NCBI GenBank assembly: GCA_951217055.1
Contig: OX578284.1
Coordinates: 20,532,187 to 20,596,186, forward strand
Direction: 5' to 3'
DNA length: 64,000 bases
DNA from: Gerris lacustris
Lineage: Eukaryota > Arthropoda > Insecta > Hemiptera > Gerridae
Below are positions 55,729-64,000 of this stretch, piece by piece; positions within the stretch are counted from its first letter, which is position 1, and each line of letters opens with the position of its first letter. The position numbers were made by a program, and so were the translations under genes. The notes under the pieces were generated by a model, which did not search any database, was not told the DNA's origin, and worked only from the letters and a program-made list of their open reading frames with translations.

Positions 55729-56300
55729 GGTGCGTTCGGAATCACTATCCAGGTCGACCGAGAAGTACCCGGTGTGCTCGGAAAGACCCAACCTAAACAA
55801 CTTTAATCATCGTAACCGCTCCAGTCGACCGCTAAGTCAACTGAAGGTTTACTAAAGCGGTCGACTGGAGCGGTTACGCCCGCTAAATCAACTGAAGGTT
55901 TACTAAAGCAGACGACTGGAGCGGTTACGCCCGCTAAATGAACTGAAGGTTTACTAAAGCGGACGACTGGAGCGGTTACGACCGCTAAATCAACTGAAGT
56001 TTTACTAAAGCGGTCGACTGGAGCGGTTACGACCGCTAAATCAACTGAAGGTTTACTAAAGCGGTCGACTGGAGCGGTTACGCCAGCTAAATCAACTTAA
56101 GTTTTACTAAAGCGGTCGACTGGAGCGGTTACGACCGCTAAATCAACTGAAGGTTTACTAAAGCGGTCGACTGGAGTGGTTACGCCAGCTAAATCAACTG
56201 AAGGTTTACTAAAGCGGTCGACTGGAGCGGTTACGACCGCTTCGACCGAGTCCAGAGTACGGTTAGTCTGGTTAGTAAACCATAACATTACCTTCTATGG
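55729..56300 (+). mobile_element. Family C element with amplified interior
   Basis: The left end is AGGGTGCGTTCGGAATCACT, followed by GGAAAGACCCAACCTAAACAAC. The right side has GACCGAGTCCAGAGTACGG and AACCATAACATTACCTTC. The same order without amplification is at 11150-11305. Between them is a 51-bp minisatellite. No matching inverted right end was found and no transposase is present. Confidence 0.6.
55857..56240 (+). repeat. Minisatellite, 51-bp unit, about 7.5 copies, each hairpin-forming
   Basis: Units start at 55857, 55908, 55959, 56010, 56061, 56112, 56163 and 56214, exactly 51 bp apart. Each contains AGCGGTCG...CGACCGCT, able to form an 8-bp stem, plus AAATCAACTGAAG and TTTACTAA. Upstream, a 23-base inverse of the unit start (55811-55833) forms a perfect inverted pair with 55856-55878. 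Because 51 is a multiple of three, a 17-residue repeat (VDRFSKPSVDLAVVTAP) is open on the minus strand, but this is incidental. Confidence 0.95.
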
Positions 56301-56389
56301 CGGAATTCCATCGAAATTTAAAAAAATTAAAAGTGTTTTGTCTCTTGTTGCGTTTACTATTTAGCTTTTGTTAAACATGGGCCTTTATT

Positions 56390-56640
56390 AACACTCTTTT
56401 ACTTTGTTATTCACCTTGTTTAATTTTGAATTTGATCCACCTTTTCTGGTAGGTAATTTTGTGACAAATAATCACAATATATCAAACCTGAAAGATGAAA
56501 AGTGTGATATTCCTTTGTCCCACAGTTCATTTGACTAAATATACCTTTGTCCCAATAGTTATTTACTTTGTTACCGATCCTATTTTTCAACATTTTATGG
56601 ATACCAATATAGATGGGTAACAAAAAGAGAACCCCTGGCT
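56390..56640 (-). mobile_element. Family F fragment (GACAAAGG hairpin module)
   Basis: GTGTGATATTCCTTTGTCCC and ATATACCTTTGTCCC are the inverse of the modules in the MITE at 39082 and the copy at 62276. Termini are not visible. Confidence 0.55.
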
Positions 56641-56644
56641 GAAC

Positions 56645-57175
56645 TGAAGAGGACTGTGCAGTCTAGAATTGCTTGGTGAAACAATTTTGCTTGATTTATA
56701 CACGAGAGATTATATCCATTCTTCAAAAAGTTCATTTGCATGTTTTATACATTTCAGGGATTATATCTGTGTCATTTTTACTCAGAAGAGATGTGACAAG
56801 TCAATGTGAACAGTGCGGTGCAAGGTTTCTGTTAGGAAAATTCTGTTGAAAGTCGAGTAATCTGAGTTTAACTTACAGTTTTTACAGAACTTACAGAGTT
56901 TATATACAGATTTAACCCCTACAAGGGTGCTGCTATCGTTTATGCACTTGAAAAATCGTTACATCTTCAGTTCTATCCTTCTATCTCTTTCCAAACAAAT
57001 TATTTCCAACAATCTTTCCAAACAATTTATAACCTTATCGGTCGACCGCTGCCTTCAACCGGTCCCGTTCGGAGACAAACTTATTTCTGTTTTGCTCAAT
57101 CGTTACAAACCGAAAGGAAATTACAAAAAAAGAGTCAAATCCGGAAAATGTTCAGTTTTATATACATAAATAAGC
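56645..57175. other. No recognised feature
   Basis: An 80-codon plus-strand ORF (56927-57169) has no family resemblance. Confidence 0.4.
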
Positions 57176-57177
57176 TT

Positions 57178-57720
57178 TTCTATATATATAAAAGTCAACG
57201 TATGTGTGTGTGTGTAAAATCTACAGTTGAATCCGACCTCGATGAAAATTTGCACACTTGACCATCATAGCAAGGGGGAAGTCACTGTCTTTATGAATTT
57301 TCGAAATTTAAATTTTGGTACACAGGGTACGGGGTACAAATGTCAAAGTAATAAAACCCTTCATGATGCATACTGTTGAAAAGCTCTTTAAGAGTACAGC
57401 AATTGTTGTTATGTACATTTAGGGGGGTAAAATGGAAAAATAGATCTAAAACTCAACGTACATGTGTATGTTGTTTATACAAATCTAGTTTCAGTGCGAT
57501 CTCGATGCACAACACAAAATTTGCACACTCGACCTTTAAAGGAAGGGGAAAATCATTGTTTACATAATATTTCGAAATTTAAATTTTGGTACACAGGGGT
57601 ACGGGATAAAAGTAATGAATACGGGGTCAAAGTAATTAATACCCTTCATGAGGCATATGTACATTTTTTTCATATTTTCATTTAGAAGTGGGGTGAATTT
57701 GGGATATTTGCAAATTATGT
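57178..57720 (+). mobile_element. Helitron-like sequence, two tandem units of about 280 bp
   Basis: It starts TCTATATATATAAAAGTCAA then CGTATGTGTGTGTGTG, a typical Helitron 5' form. The block AAAATTTGCACACTTGACC..., TTTCGAAATTTAAATTTTGG, TACACAGGGTACGGG, CCCTTCATGATGCAT occurs twice (about 57230-57440 and 57505-57690). It shares its middle with 49851-50522. No CTAG-T end with a hairpin was identified, so the right boundary is uncertain. Confidence 0.6.
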
Positions 57721-57859
57721 TATGAACGAGAAGGGGGTGTAGAAATAAGTGGGAGGGATAGAATCTAGATATTCTCGCATAGTAAAATAATTTAAATGAT
57801 TCTTGATGGTAGAGTTAAGAAAACTTATCAAATTAAAATAACACTCCGGCACAATAAAA

Positions 57860-58106
57860 TAACACTTGGGCACAGAAGGTTGAAACTTATACAGAGAACC
57901 AACAAACCAACAATGGGCTAATTATGTAGTAGTTTGTTATGTTGGTTCACAAAATTGTTGACTGACACATAACATGAGTCCAACAATGTTTCTTGATATC
58001 TGAAACAGATTTCTGTTTTGGAATGTTTTAAATCGGAGACATAAAAAATGTTCGTTCCTTAGAACTATCACAAAGCTTCCGCTACATTCTCTATGCTCAG
58101 AAGCAA
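57860..58106 (+). mobile_element. Family A relative, diverged partial copy
   Basis: GGTTGAAACTTATACAG, CAACAATGGGCTAATTATG, AATGTTTCTTGATATCTGAA and the end GCTTCCGCTACATTCTCTAT with GCTCAGAAGC follow the family A 3' half in order. Confidence 0.65.
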
Positions 58107-58192
58107 AAGTAAAAAATAGTTATCGATGAGATAATTTTTATAAATCCTTTTGAAACATATAATGTTCACTGATATAAAACTCTGTCTCTTCC

Positions 58193-58408
58193 CTACAGTT
58201 TTATTAGGGTGAGCCTGGCATTCAATCTATAGCGGACATCATTAAGGGAGATGGTAACATCCAGCTTTGTCCAGGTATAAACGCTTCCTCCCAGTTCTTC
58301 CTGACTCCTAATGATGACCGCTTCAAGTTGAATGCCATTTTGGACTGTTGTAGCCAATTTATTTTTCAACTCGAGTAAACAAGTGACAATGAGATCAAGC
58401 ACGTATAT
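58193..58408 (-). CDS. Candidate terminal coding exon, product unknown
   Basis: On the minus strand a splice-acceptor-like AATATTTTATTAG is followed by 71 sense codons and a TAG (216 nt, phase 0). The peptide includes LDLIVTCLLELKNKLATT, then VIIRSQEELGGSVYTW and ends SLNDVRYRLNARLTLIKL. Codon choice is varied and the composition protein-like; no domain is recognised. Against it: the plus strand has an excellent acceptor-like CTCTGTCTCTTCCCTACAG ending at 58198, which only makes sense for the other strand, and no partner exon is visible. Confidence 0.28.
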   Translation of the reverse strand: MYVLDLIVTCLLELKNKLATTVQNGIQLEAVIIRSQEELGGSVYTWTKLDVTISLNDVRYRLNARLTLIKL

Positions 58409-58507
58409 CTAATAAAATATTAGATCTCACAACATGCCTTTTGGCCTTTCTCAAAGACCCATCACGATTAAGGTTTGGGCAATGGCAAATCCCAAAGACA
58501 ACTTCAA

Positions 58508-58699
58508 ATGAAATATCCTAATCTAATAAAATCTTCATATGATGAAATCTTCTTCATGGACAAAAGCAAATAAATAACTGTTAAATGTGGTGCAATTGAC
58601 CAAACCTGTACCGATTTTAAATTAAATGAAACTGAAGAGTTGATATGTGGCGTCTGCACTAGAAGGAACCCTAAATGGAACGTTCCTATGCAGCCATAG
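58508..58699 (+). pseudogene. Possible decayed coding fragment, unrecognised
   Basis: A plus-strand frame reads MKYPNLIKSSYDEIFFMDKS and K, a TAA (58571-58573), then stays open for 41 codons to TAG with four cysteines (KCGAIDQTC...ICGVCTRR). One in-frame stop and no known domain. A Cys-rich exported or zinc-binding piece is possible but unsupported. Confidence 0.2.
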
Positions 58700-59285
58700 C
58701 CACTTTCAATTTTTTTTAATTTAAAAAAATAAAGGGCATAAAATTCTCTTTAAAAACTACTAAACTTGCTCTTGTGTCTTTATTTAATTAGGAGTTATAA
58801 GTGTTAAAAAATGAAATAAAATCGGTAATTTATTCAAGTAATTGATAAAAGTAGATGGAAGATAATTTTTATTCTTATCTCCACACCGGCACTGCCGCGG
58901 CTTTATTACATAATACTGAATTCAAAGGCACCGGCCCGCCTTCTACGAATTGTTAATATGCCTTCATACTAGGTAGGCCGGGAGGGCTGAGAGTTGATGG
59001 CAACCTCCAGCACATTCCTAACTCCCTGTCACACGTATAAATCTTTTCGACTCTCTTCGGCCCTATGACATGCGGTGGAGGGAGGCCCAACAGCTGGAGA
59101 CTGGATTACACACCTTCTATAGCTTTTTAACTCCCTGTTATACTTTTCTGAGTTTTTAAGCTAAAAGTAACGTAACGTTTTTGACTTATGTTCCATAGCC
59201 TATACATAAAAATGTCAAAAAATACATTGTCACAATTATGAATTTCCATAACTATACCTTTTTCTTATTATCAAAACATACGTGG
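58700..59285. other. Unclassified; GC-richer patch at 58870-59130
   Basis: CACCGGCACTGCCGCGGC, GGTAGGCCGGGAGGGCTGAG and two AACTCCCTGT(C/T)A(C/T)AC copies suggest an old repeat, but no class is recognisable. Confidence 0.35.
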
Positions 59286-59291
59286 TAGATA

Positions 59292-59688
59292 AGCTTAAAA
59301 ACTACTCTATTTCATCATCTTTAAGTTGATATAGCATATGCCAAATTTAACTTCATCATTAAAGCCGTTCTGCTAAAACTATACAGCAAAGTCGCTTAAT
59401 GCATTGAAAACATCGCGAACGCTCTTAGAAAACTCAAATCTTGGATAAAGAAAAAGTTGTTTCATATTTTTTAAGCGACTCATATTTTTATTCACTCTCA
59501 GGTTAATAAAAAACATAAAGGTCTTAAGGTTTAATAAAAAATAAAAACAAGTTTTTAGCGATACTTCGTCCTTAAGTTGGGACATTTTTAAGCCAGAATT
59601 TTTTAAATTTAAGAATAAATAAAGATCTTTTACATATATATTACATACATTCATATTAAAGCTAATAAAATAGGGTAGTTTTTAAGTT
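59292..59688. mobile_element. MITE of about 400 bp with ACTTAAAAACTAC termini
   Basis: The left terminus AGCTTAAAAACTACTCTATT and the inverted right terminus TAACTTAAAAACTACCCTAT match over about 20 bases. TA flanks both ends, fitting a TA-target DNA transposon. Inside, the minus strand is open for 91 codons (59379-59654), ending ...RFEFSKSVRDVFNALSDFAV. That ORF is Leu/Lys/Phe-rich with no transposase motif and may be chance or a residue of the parent element. Confidence 0.6.
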
Positions 59689-59689
59689 A

Positions 59690-61715
59690 TACACACACTA
59701 CACACTTGCATACATATACTTGCTTATTTAACACATACATTGGTTATAAGAATAAGATAGTCATTTAGTCACTATATTTTTTTAAAAAATTCAATTTATG
59801 ATTTCAAAGCTTGTAACATCTATAGTTCAATAGAGCTCAGGAGCAAGTGTATTAGTCATTTTAAAGGGAATTCAATGCCCTTTAAAATGGTGTTTGGTTT
59901 ATTTATCTGGCTTAAATAGAAAAAAATTGTACATATTAAATACAGACTCTTTTAGAGATATTCCTTACGACCAGTTTCTTCTTAAACTAAAAAAAAAAAA
60001 AATATATAAAATAAAATAAAAGAAGAAAATATCTCTTTTTTTCTTAGAATAAAATAAATTATTATAATAATGGCTTATTTTGTATAATACCTACCTAAAA
60101 CTAAATGATATATTTATACATATTATAAATTGTTTATGGATTTAATGTTGGAAACGTTAGTAAAAGTATTATAATATAATATCTAACTGTAAGTATCCAT
60201 TGTAATTTATTACGTAGAAGAAAGAACTTAAAGAATGAGGTTGGATATTGAACAAGATAAAATAATTGGAACAAAGTTGACTTTACTTAGTCTTACTGGG
60301 GCGAGACGACGTTAAAGTCCTATCTCCTTAATCTTTATCCTTATATAAAACGTCAAATTTGTTTTCGAAAAAATCAATTTTTTCTATAACAAATATCTTT
60401 AATACAAGCCGTCTTGCATACTTTTTTTCTGTCGAATTGAAAACATTTTACAACTTTATTTATATATTTTTTTTTTTCTTTGGTGTTTCTCCAGTTTGCC
60501 TGCACTGTTATCCCCCGGAGAGTGTAATCGGAGATAGTAATTTATTTGTTTCTTGCTCGTCCTGACTCCGACATATTGGATTAGGGCTCTAGAAGAGAAG
60601 AATTGCCTTCTACTATCCCTTAACTTCCCATTCCATCCTCTCTTCTTAGTTGCTTACTCTCTTTTCTCCCTTCCTGATGCCACTTCAGATGAATTACTCT
60701 TTTACAGATATTCCTTCTGACGCGTTCCTTCTTAAACTCAACTTTCCCCTTAAAAGCTAACGTCAAGGAATAAGTTATAATAAGAAAATAAACCTATCTC
60801 TGTTTACCCTATTCCTCTTTACTCGATACCACCCATCTTAAAGTATTTCTATTGAATTTGAAATTTATTTTTGTAGATTTACGGCCGATGTTACTTCATC
60901 CCGATGTAAAATTTATATCGGAGGTAATTTATCAATATCTCTCAAAACGCGGATATTATATTGTTCGAATTAAAGTTATAATATTTTATCCCGATACTCA
61001 TACACCCCCTTTTATAAAAAGATGGAAATAAGAAACAAATTAAAGTTTGACAGTACATATATTACAACCCGGTCGAATAAATTGAGCAGCCTTTTTTTTT
61101 CCGGGGAAATAAATGGGATTTTATTTACTCTTTTTTTGCAAAAGGAAGTCTAAAAATAAATCGGGTTTCTATAGAACATTCACTCAAGTTATTTTTCAAG
61201 CAGAGAGAAACATTATTGTCTTTGAAGTTCGTCACAAAAGAATGGCGAAACATATATTTTTATCCATTGGAGAATGAAACAAAATATTACTGTAAATATA
61301 TAATCGCAGCAATGCTATATTTCTAAACCGGAAGATTCCAAGTCTTATTTATATATTTTCCTTACTTAGACATCACTAATTTCTACATTTGAACATTAGG
61401 AAACCCTATTTATTAAAAAAGGAAGATCAGGGTAACGATAAAGTAAATAGAGAAGTAGTGCAAAGTGAAGTTTAAAATATTTGAAGCTTAAGTACGAAAA
61501 TAAAAGAAAATATAAAACTACAAGAGCTAGTATTAGAAAGAAGAATTGAAATATATAGTATAAAAGCTATAAAAGGAAATAGAATGAAAAATAAGAAAGT
61601 TGAGACTTGGAGAAAGAAAGAGAAAGATCTCTGTAATGAAATAGAAAAGAAGAAGTTAACTCTTGAGTACAAGGAATAAGAAGAAATGAAATAGAGAATG
61701 ACTAGGAAGGAAATA
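59690..61715. other. AT-rich stretch; one hairpin and one distant direct repeat
   Basis: CATTTTAAAGGG pairs with CCCTTTAAAATG at 59857-59889. ACTCTTTTAGAGATATTCCTT and the following TTTCTTCTTAAACT (59946-59990) recur in slightly changed form at 60698-60741. Purine-rich low complexity lies at 61440-61730, where the 66-codon minus-strand ORF is Phe/Ser-rich shadow sequence. Confidence 0.45.
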
Positions 61716-61719
61716 GAAT

Positions 61720-62270
61720 GAAAAGATAAAGAATTGTGCGAAGGGAGTCGTAAGATCCGGGCTTAGAACGGCAACAATACTTCTTTTCTCTTGGTGAAAG
61801 CCAAGACAAATTATAGTGTTGGAGTTAACGGGGCCCTAGGGAGAGTAGGTGCCCTAACACGACCTTCAACTCGGCAGCGGATATTATACTGGATCCTTTC
61901 AAGTACTAGCAGGCAATATAACCCGCAATAAACATTAGTTTATAATGATTGACTGAACTGACAGCTTAGATAACACGGGTAGAGAGTGTTGATTACGTCT
62001 TACTTCCCAGAAAGCACTACTTTAACCTACCTAGACCTAGTATTATACCTCTCTATCACTCCGTGGCAAAGAAAAAACTAAATTTACTTTTGAATGATCA
62101 CACAGAAACTGTTTCGCATGGTTGTATTGCTATTAAAGTTATAAAACATCAAATCGATATGAACTCATGCAATTTGTGATAAAAATTGCATAGTTCCTTT
62201 TGATTATTTCAATGAGCCCACATACGCACATTGGTACCTCAAATATGATCAAAAGGACTTTACTACTTAA
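61720..62270. other. Unclassified, less AT-rich block
   Basis: 61740-61930 contains GGGGCCCTAGGGAGAGTAGG and CTCGGCAGCGGATATTATAC with no reading frame or repeat match inside the window. Confidence 0.35.
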
Positions 62271-62275
62271 GTAAC

Positions 62276-62500
62276 CCCCTATATGCTATATCCCTTAGTT
62301 TTAATAGTTATTTAGACAAAGGATCATATACAGAGTAGTATATATTGGTCTAGCTAATCTAAATTATTATCAAGACAAAGGGATTTAGTCCAATGTACCT
62401 TGGGAAAAAGGGATATCACACTTGTGTCGATATAATATGTGATAATATCCCTCAGTCCAATTAACTAATAAGACAAAGGAATATTACATATATGCTAAGA
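62276..62500 (+). mobile_element. Family F copy with repeated hairpin modules
   Basis: TATCCCTTAGTTTTAATAG, AAGACAAAGGGATTTAGTCC, AAAAAGGGATATCACACTTG, ATATCCCTCAGTCCAATTA and AAGACAAAGGAATATTACAT form successive ATATCCCTTWGTCY/RGACAAAGGGATAT arms, as in the MITE at 39082-39295. The termini differ from that MITE. Confidence 0.6.
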
Positions 62501-62504
62501 AACT

Positions 62505-63040
62505 AAAGGGAGGTGCTGAAGGAAATAAGTGCCATAAAAAATCATATTATCACAATTATTCTTTCCAGAATTATAATTTTATTCAATAAAAATTCGTAAA
62601 ATAATATACTTTAAAGTGTAAAATTTAAATATCTGGATAAAACAATCTTTAATGTTCTAGTATATTATATATACGAGCCCTTAGGCCCGTGGCAACGAAC
62701 CTATTTTTATATTTATAAAAAAAAATAAAACTAAGTAAATGAATTTAAATAAGTAATTATATATATTTAAAGACCAACCAGTCAAAATAAACATTTATTT
62801 TTATTGTAATAAAGTGGTTACCTTAGCTTAGCAATAACAAATCATTTCTAGGTGAGTCGCCGGGGCACCACTTGGTTTTATAAATGATAAACTATATTAA
62901 CTAAACTTATATCAATTAAAATGAAAGGTTATGCATTAACAATATAATAAATTTAGAACAATTAACAGAACTAAAATAAAATAGAAATAGAAAAAAAATG
63001 ACTTTTTTATCACTTTTTTTTATTAAAATAGTAATTAAAG
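62505..63040. other. AT-rich stretch, no recognised feature
   Basis: A short GC-richer patch (GAGCCCTTAGGCCCGTGGCA, 62676-62695) precedes an A-rich region, and GTGAGTCGCCGGGGCACCAC lies at 62853-62872. No class was recognised. Confidence 0.4.
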
Positions 63041-63046
63041 ATACTA

Positions 63047-63170
63047 AGAGAAGGCGATCTCTTCATCGAGTCGGTTATGGTCTTTTCGGTGGGCATCAAT
63101 TTCCAATGTACCAAAACGGTGTCCTTTGAGGTGGCTCTTCAATCTTGGGGAAAAGAAAAAAGTCTTAAGG
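63047..63170 (-). pseudogene. Mariner-like transposase C-terminal fragment
   Basis: The minus strand reads KTFFFSPRLKSHLKGHRFGT followed by LE (about 63095-63165). Mariner transposases have a very similar block near the C-terminus (FPKLKxxLKGxxFxTxE). Reading continues open for about 20 codons to a TAG without further similarity. The catalytic DD(34)D region and the N-terminal helix-turn-helix domain are absent, and no TIRs were found around it. Confidence 0.45.
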
Positions 63171-63406
63171 ACTCATCTTTGGTAAAAAACGGGGCTGAGG
63201 AGGCTCGGGGAAGTTTTTAATTGCCAAAAACTAATTGATCAACTCAAAGCAGAGCACCGTCAAAAGACCGTGACCGACCAGATGAAGGCGATTTCAGTAT
63301 CTGAGTTTCTCCAGTACTAGAAAGACTGGAAAAAATATTCAGAGCTACAAGACTTCCCAATTTAAAGGAGACAACGTGCAATTGTAATTTCAATTCAATT
63401 AAAAAT

Positions 63407-63950
63407 AGTCTGCCAATTAGTATGGCACACAGATTCCTCGCGTCCTATTTCATATTATTTAATGATTTTATGCTTTTACAACCTATTATTGTCAAATTAA
63501 TTTAATTTTCCTCTCGTTTTTTAAATATGTCAAATTTGTTTTTTATATGAATTAAAGTATCGATTTAGCAAAATGTAAAGAGCGCAGAGGGTTGAAATTA
63601 ACCTGGGGCTATCTGCGGGCTGCTTTCAACACACCATCCAATATCAAAATCAGATAAGTACTTTTGAAGCCTTATTAGGTGTAAATAATTGTATGTATGT
63701 GCGCATATGAAAAAAAAAAAGGGGGGGGGGATACCCATCCTAGTAGTGCATTATATTCTACATGTTGGAAGAGAAAAAAAATGGTGCACAAGGTTGAAAC
63801 TTATATCAACTATCCGAATTTCATTCAAATCGGCCGAGTAGTTTTTAAGATATGTTAGTTCGTAAAAATTGAGGGACAGACAGACATGGAACAAAAATGT
63901 TCCATGACGTCTGAAACGGATGAGTCAATCTAAAAAAAAATTGCCGTTTT
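63407..63950 (+). mobile_element. Family A relative, same subfamily as 38676-39672
   Basis: It starts AGTCTGCCAATTAGTATGGC and continues ATTTAATGATTTTATGCTTT and GGGGCTATCTGCGGGCT without the nested MITEs of the other copy. It then runs through CCGAATTTCATTCAAATCGG, GGACAGACAGACATGGAAC and AAAATGTTCCATGACGTCTG. An A12G10 stretch lies at 63710-63730. Similarity fades after about 63920, so the right terminus is diverged or just missing near the window end. Confidence 0.75.
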
Positions 63951-64000
63951 GCTGTCCCGGGTACATTGCTTTGTGTAGGTATATATAAGATAACTTACGT

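Noticed and set aside
55857..56240. 17-residue repeat protein on either strand
   Set aside because: The frame is open only because the 51-bp unit is a multiple of three. There is no start context and no sequence beyond the array.
61472..61672. 66-codon Phe/Ser-rich minus-strand ORF
   Set aside because: Shadow of a purine-rich low-complexity tract.

Overview
This is an AT-rich eukaryotic window, most likely from an arthropod or a similar invertebrate. The signs are non-LTR retrotransposon reverse-transcriptase remnants, a Ty3/Gypsy remnant, hAT, mariner-like and pogo-like traces, Helitron-type ends, many short inverted-repeat elements (MITEs), long homopolymers and microsatellites. No bacterial operon, Shine-Dalgarno signal, CRISPR array or intact tRNA/rRNA was seen. 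The repeat style reminds me of copepod (sea louse) genomes, but that is only a guess.

No complete host gene is visible in 64 kb. The window is therefore intergenic sequence or the inside of a very long intron. The few exon-like open stretches (20986-21138 and 58193-58408 on the minus strand, 32169-32451 minus, 32785-32875 plus, 35108-35272 plus, 36123-36322 plus, 58508-58699 plus) are short, unassigned or broken, and are given with low confidence.

Layout. 0-9 kb: a foldback MITE, a full copy of a common dispersed repeat ('family A', TIR AGTCTGCCAATTAGTG plus a conserved 3' hairpin), a decayed hAT transposase end, and two 'family B' elements (TIR TTTTTAGGGTTT). 9-13 kb: a small inverted repeat and a 20-unit 34/31-bp minisatellite. 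13.3-19.5 kb: a 6.1-kb composite bounded by CACTGAGAAAAAA inverted repeats. It is loaded with nested insertions, including a 1.4-kb non-LTR element with an 11-bp target-site duplication (TSD). 20-27 kb: foldback elements, including a 207-bp perfect inverted repeat (22261-22713) and a 56-bp perfect palindrome (26425-26480). 27-31 kb: a tiny Helitron and an internally deleted Ty3/Gypsy element on the minus strand. 31-45 kb: family A and B copies, two LINE reverse-transcriptase remnants, nested MITEs and a tRNA-like fragment. 45-64 kb: more family A copies in both orientations, a Helitron-like insertion splitting a tandem array, a 51-bp hairpin minisatellite, another LINE fragment and a mariner-like fragment.

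How the parts relate: this is a graveyard of transposable elements, and the nesting gives their relative ages. For example, a pogo-like MITE and a 9-bp-TSD MITE sit inside one family A copy. The most unusual objects are the long perfect hairpin and its relatives. Several foldbacks carry a CTGANGA-stem-GAAA shape that resembles the hammerhead ribozyme core without matching it fully. All calls come from reading the sequence by eye; no database search or alignment was run.
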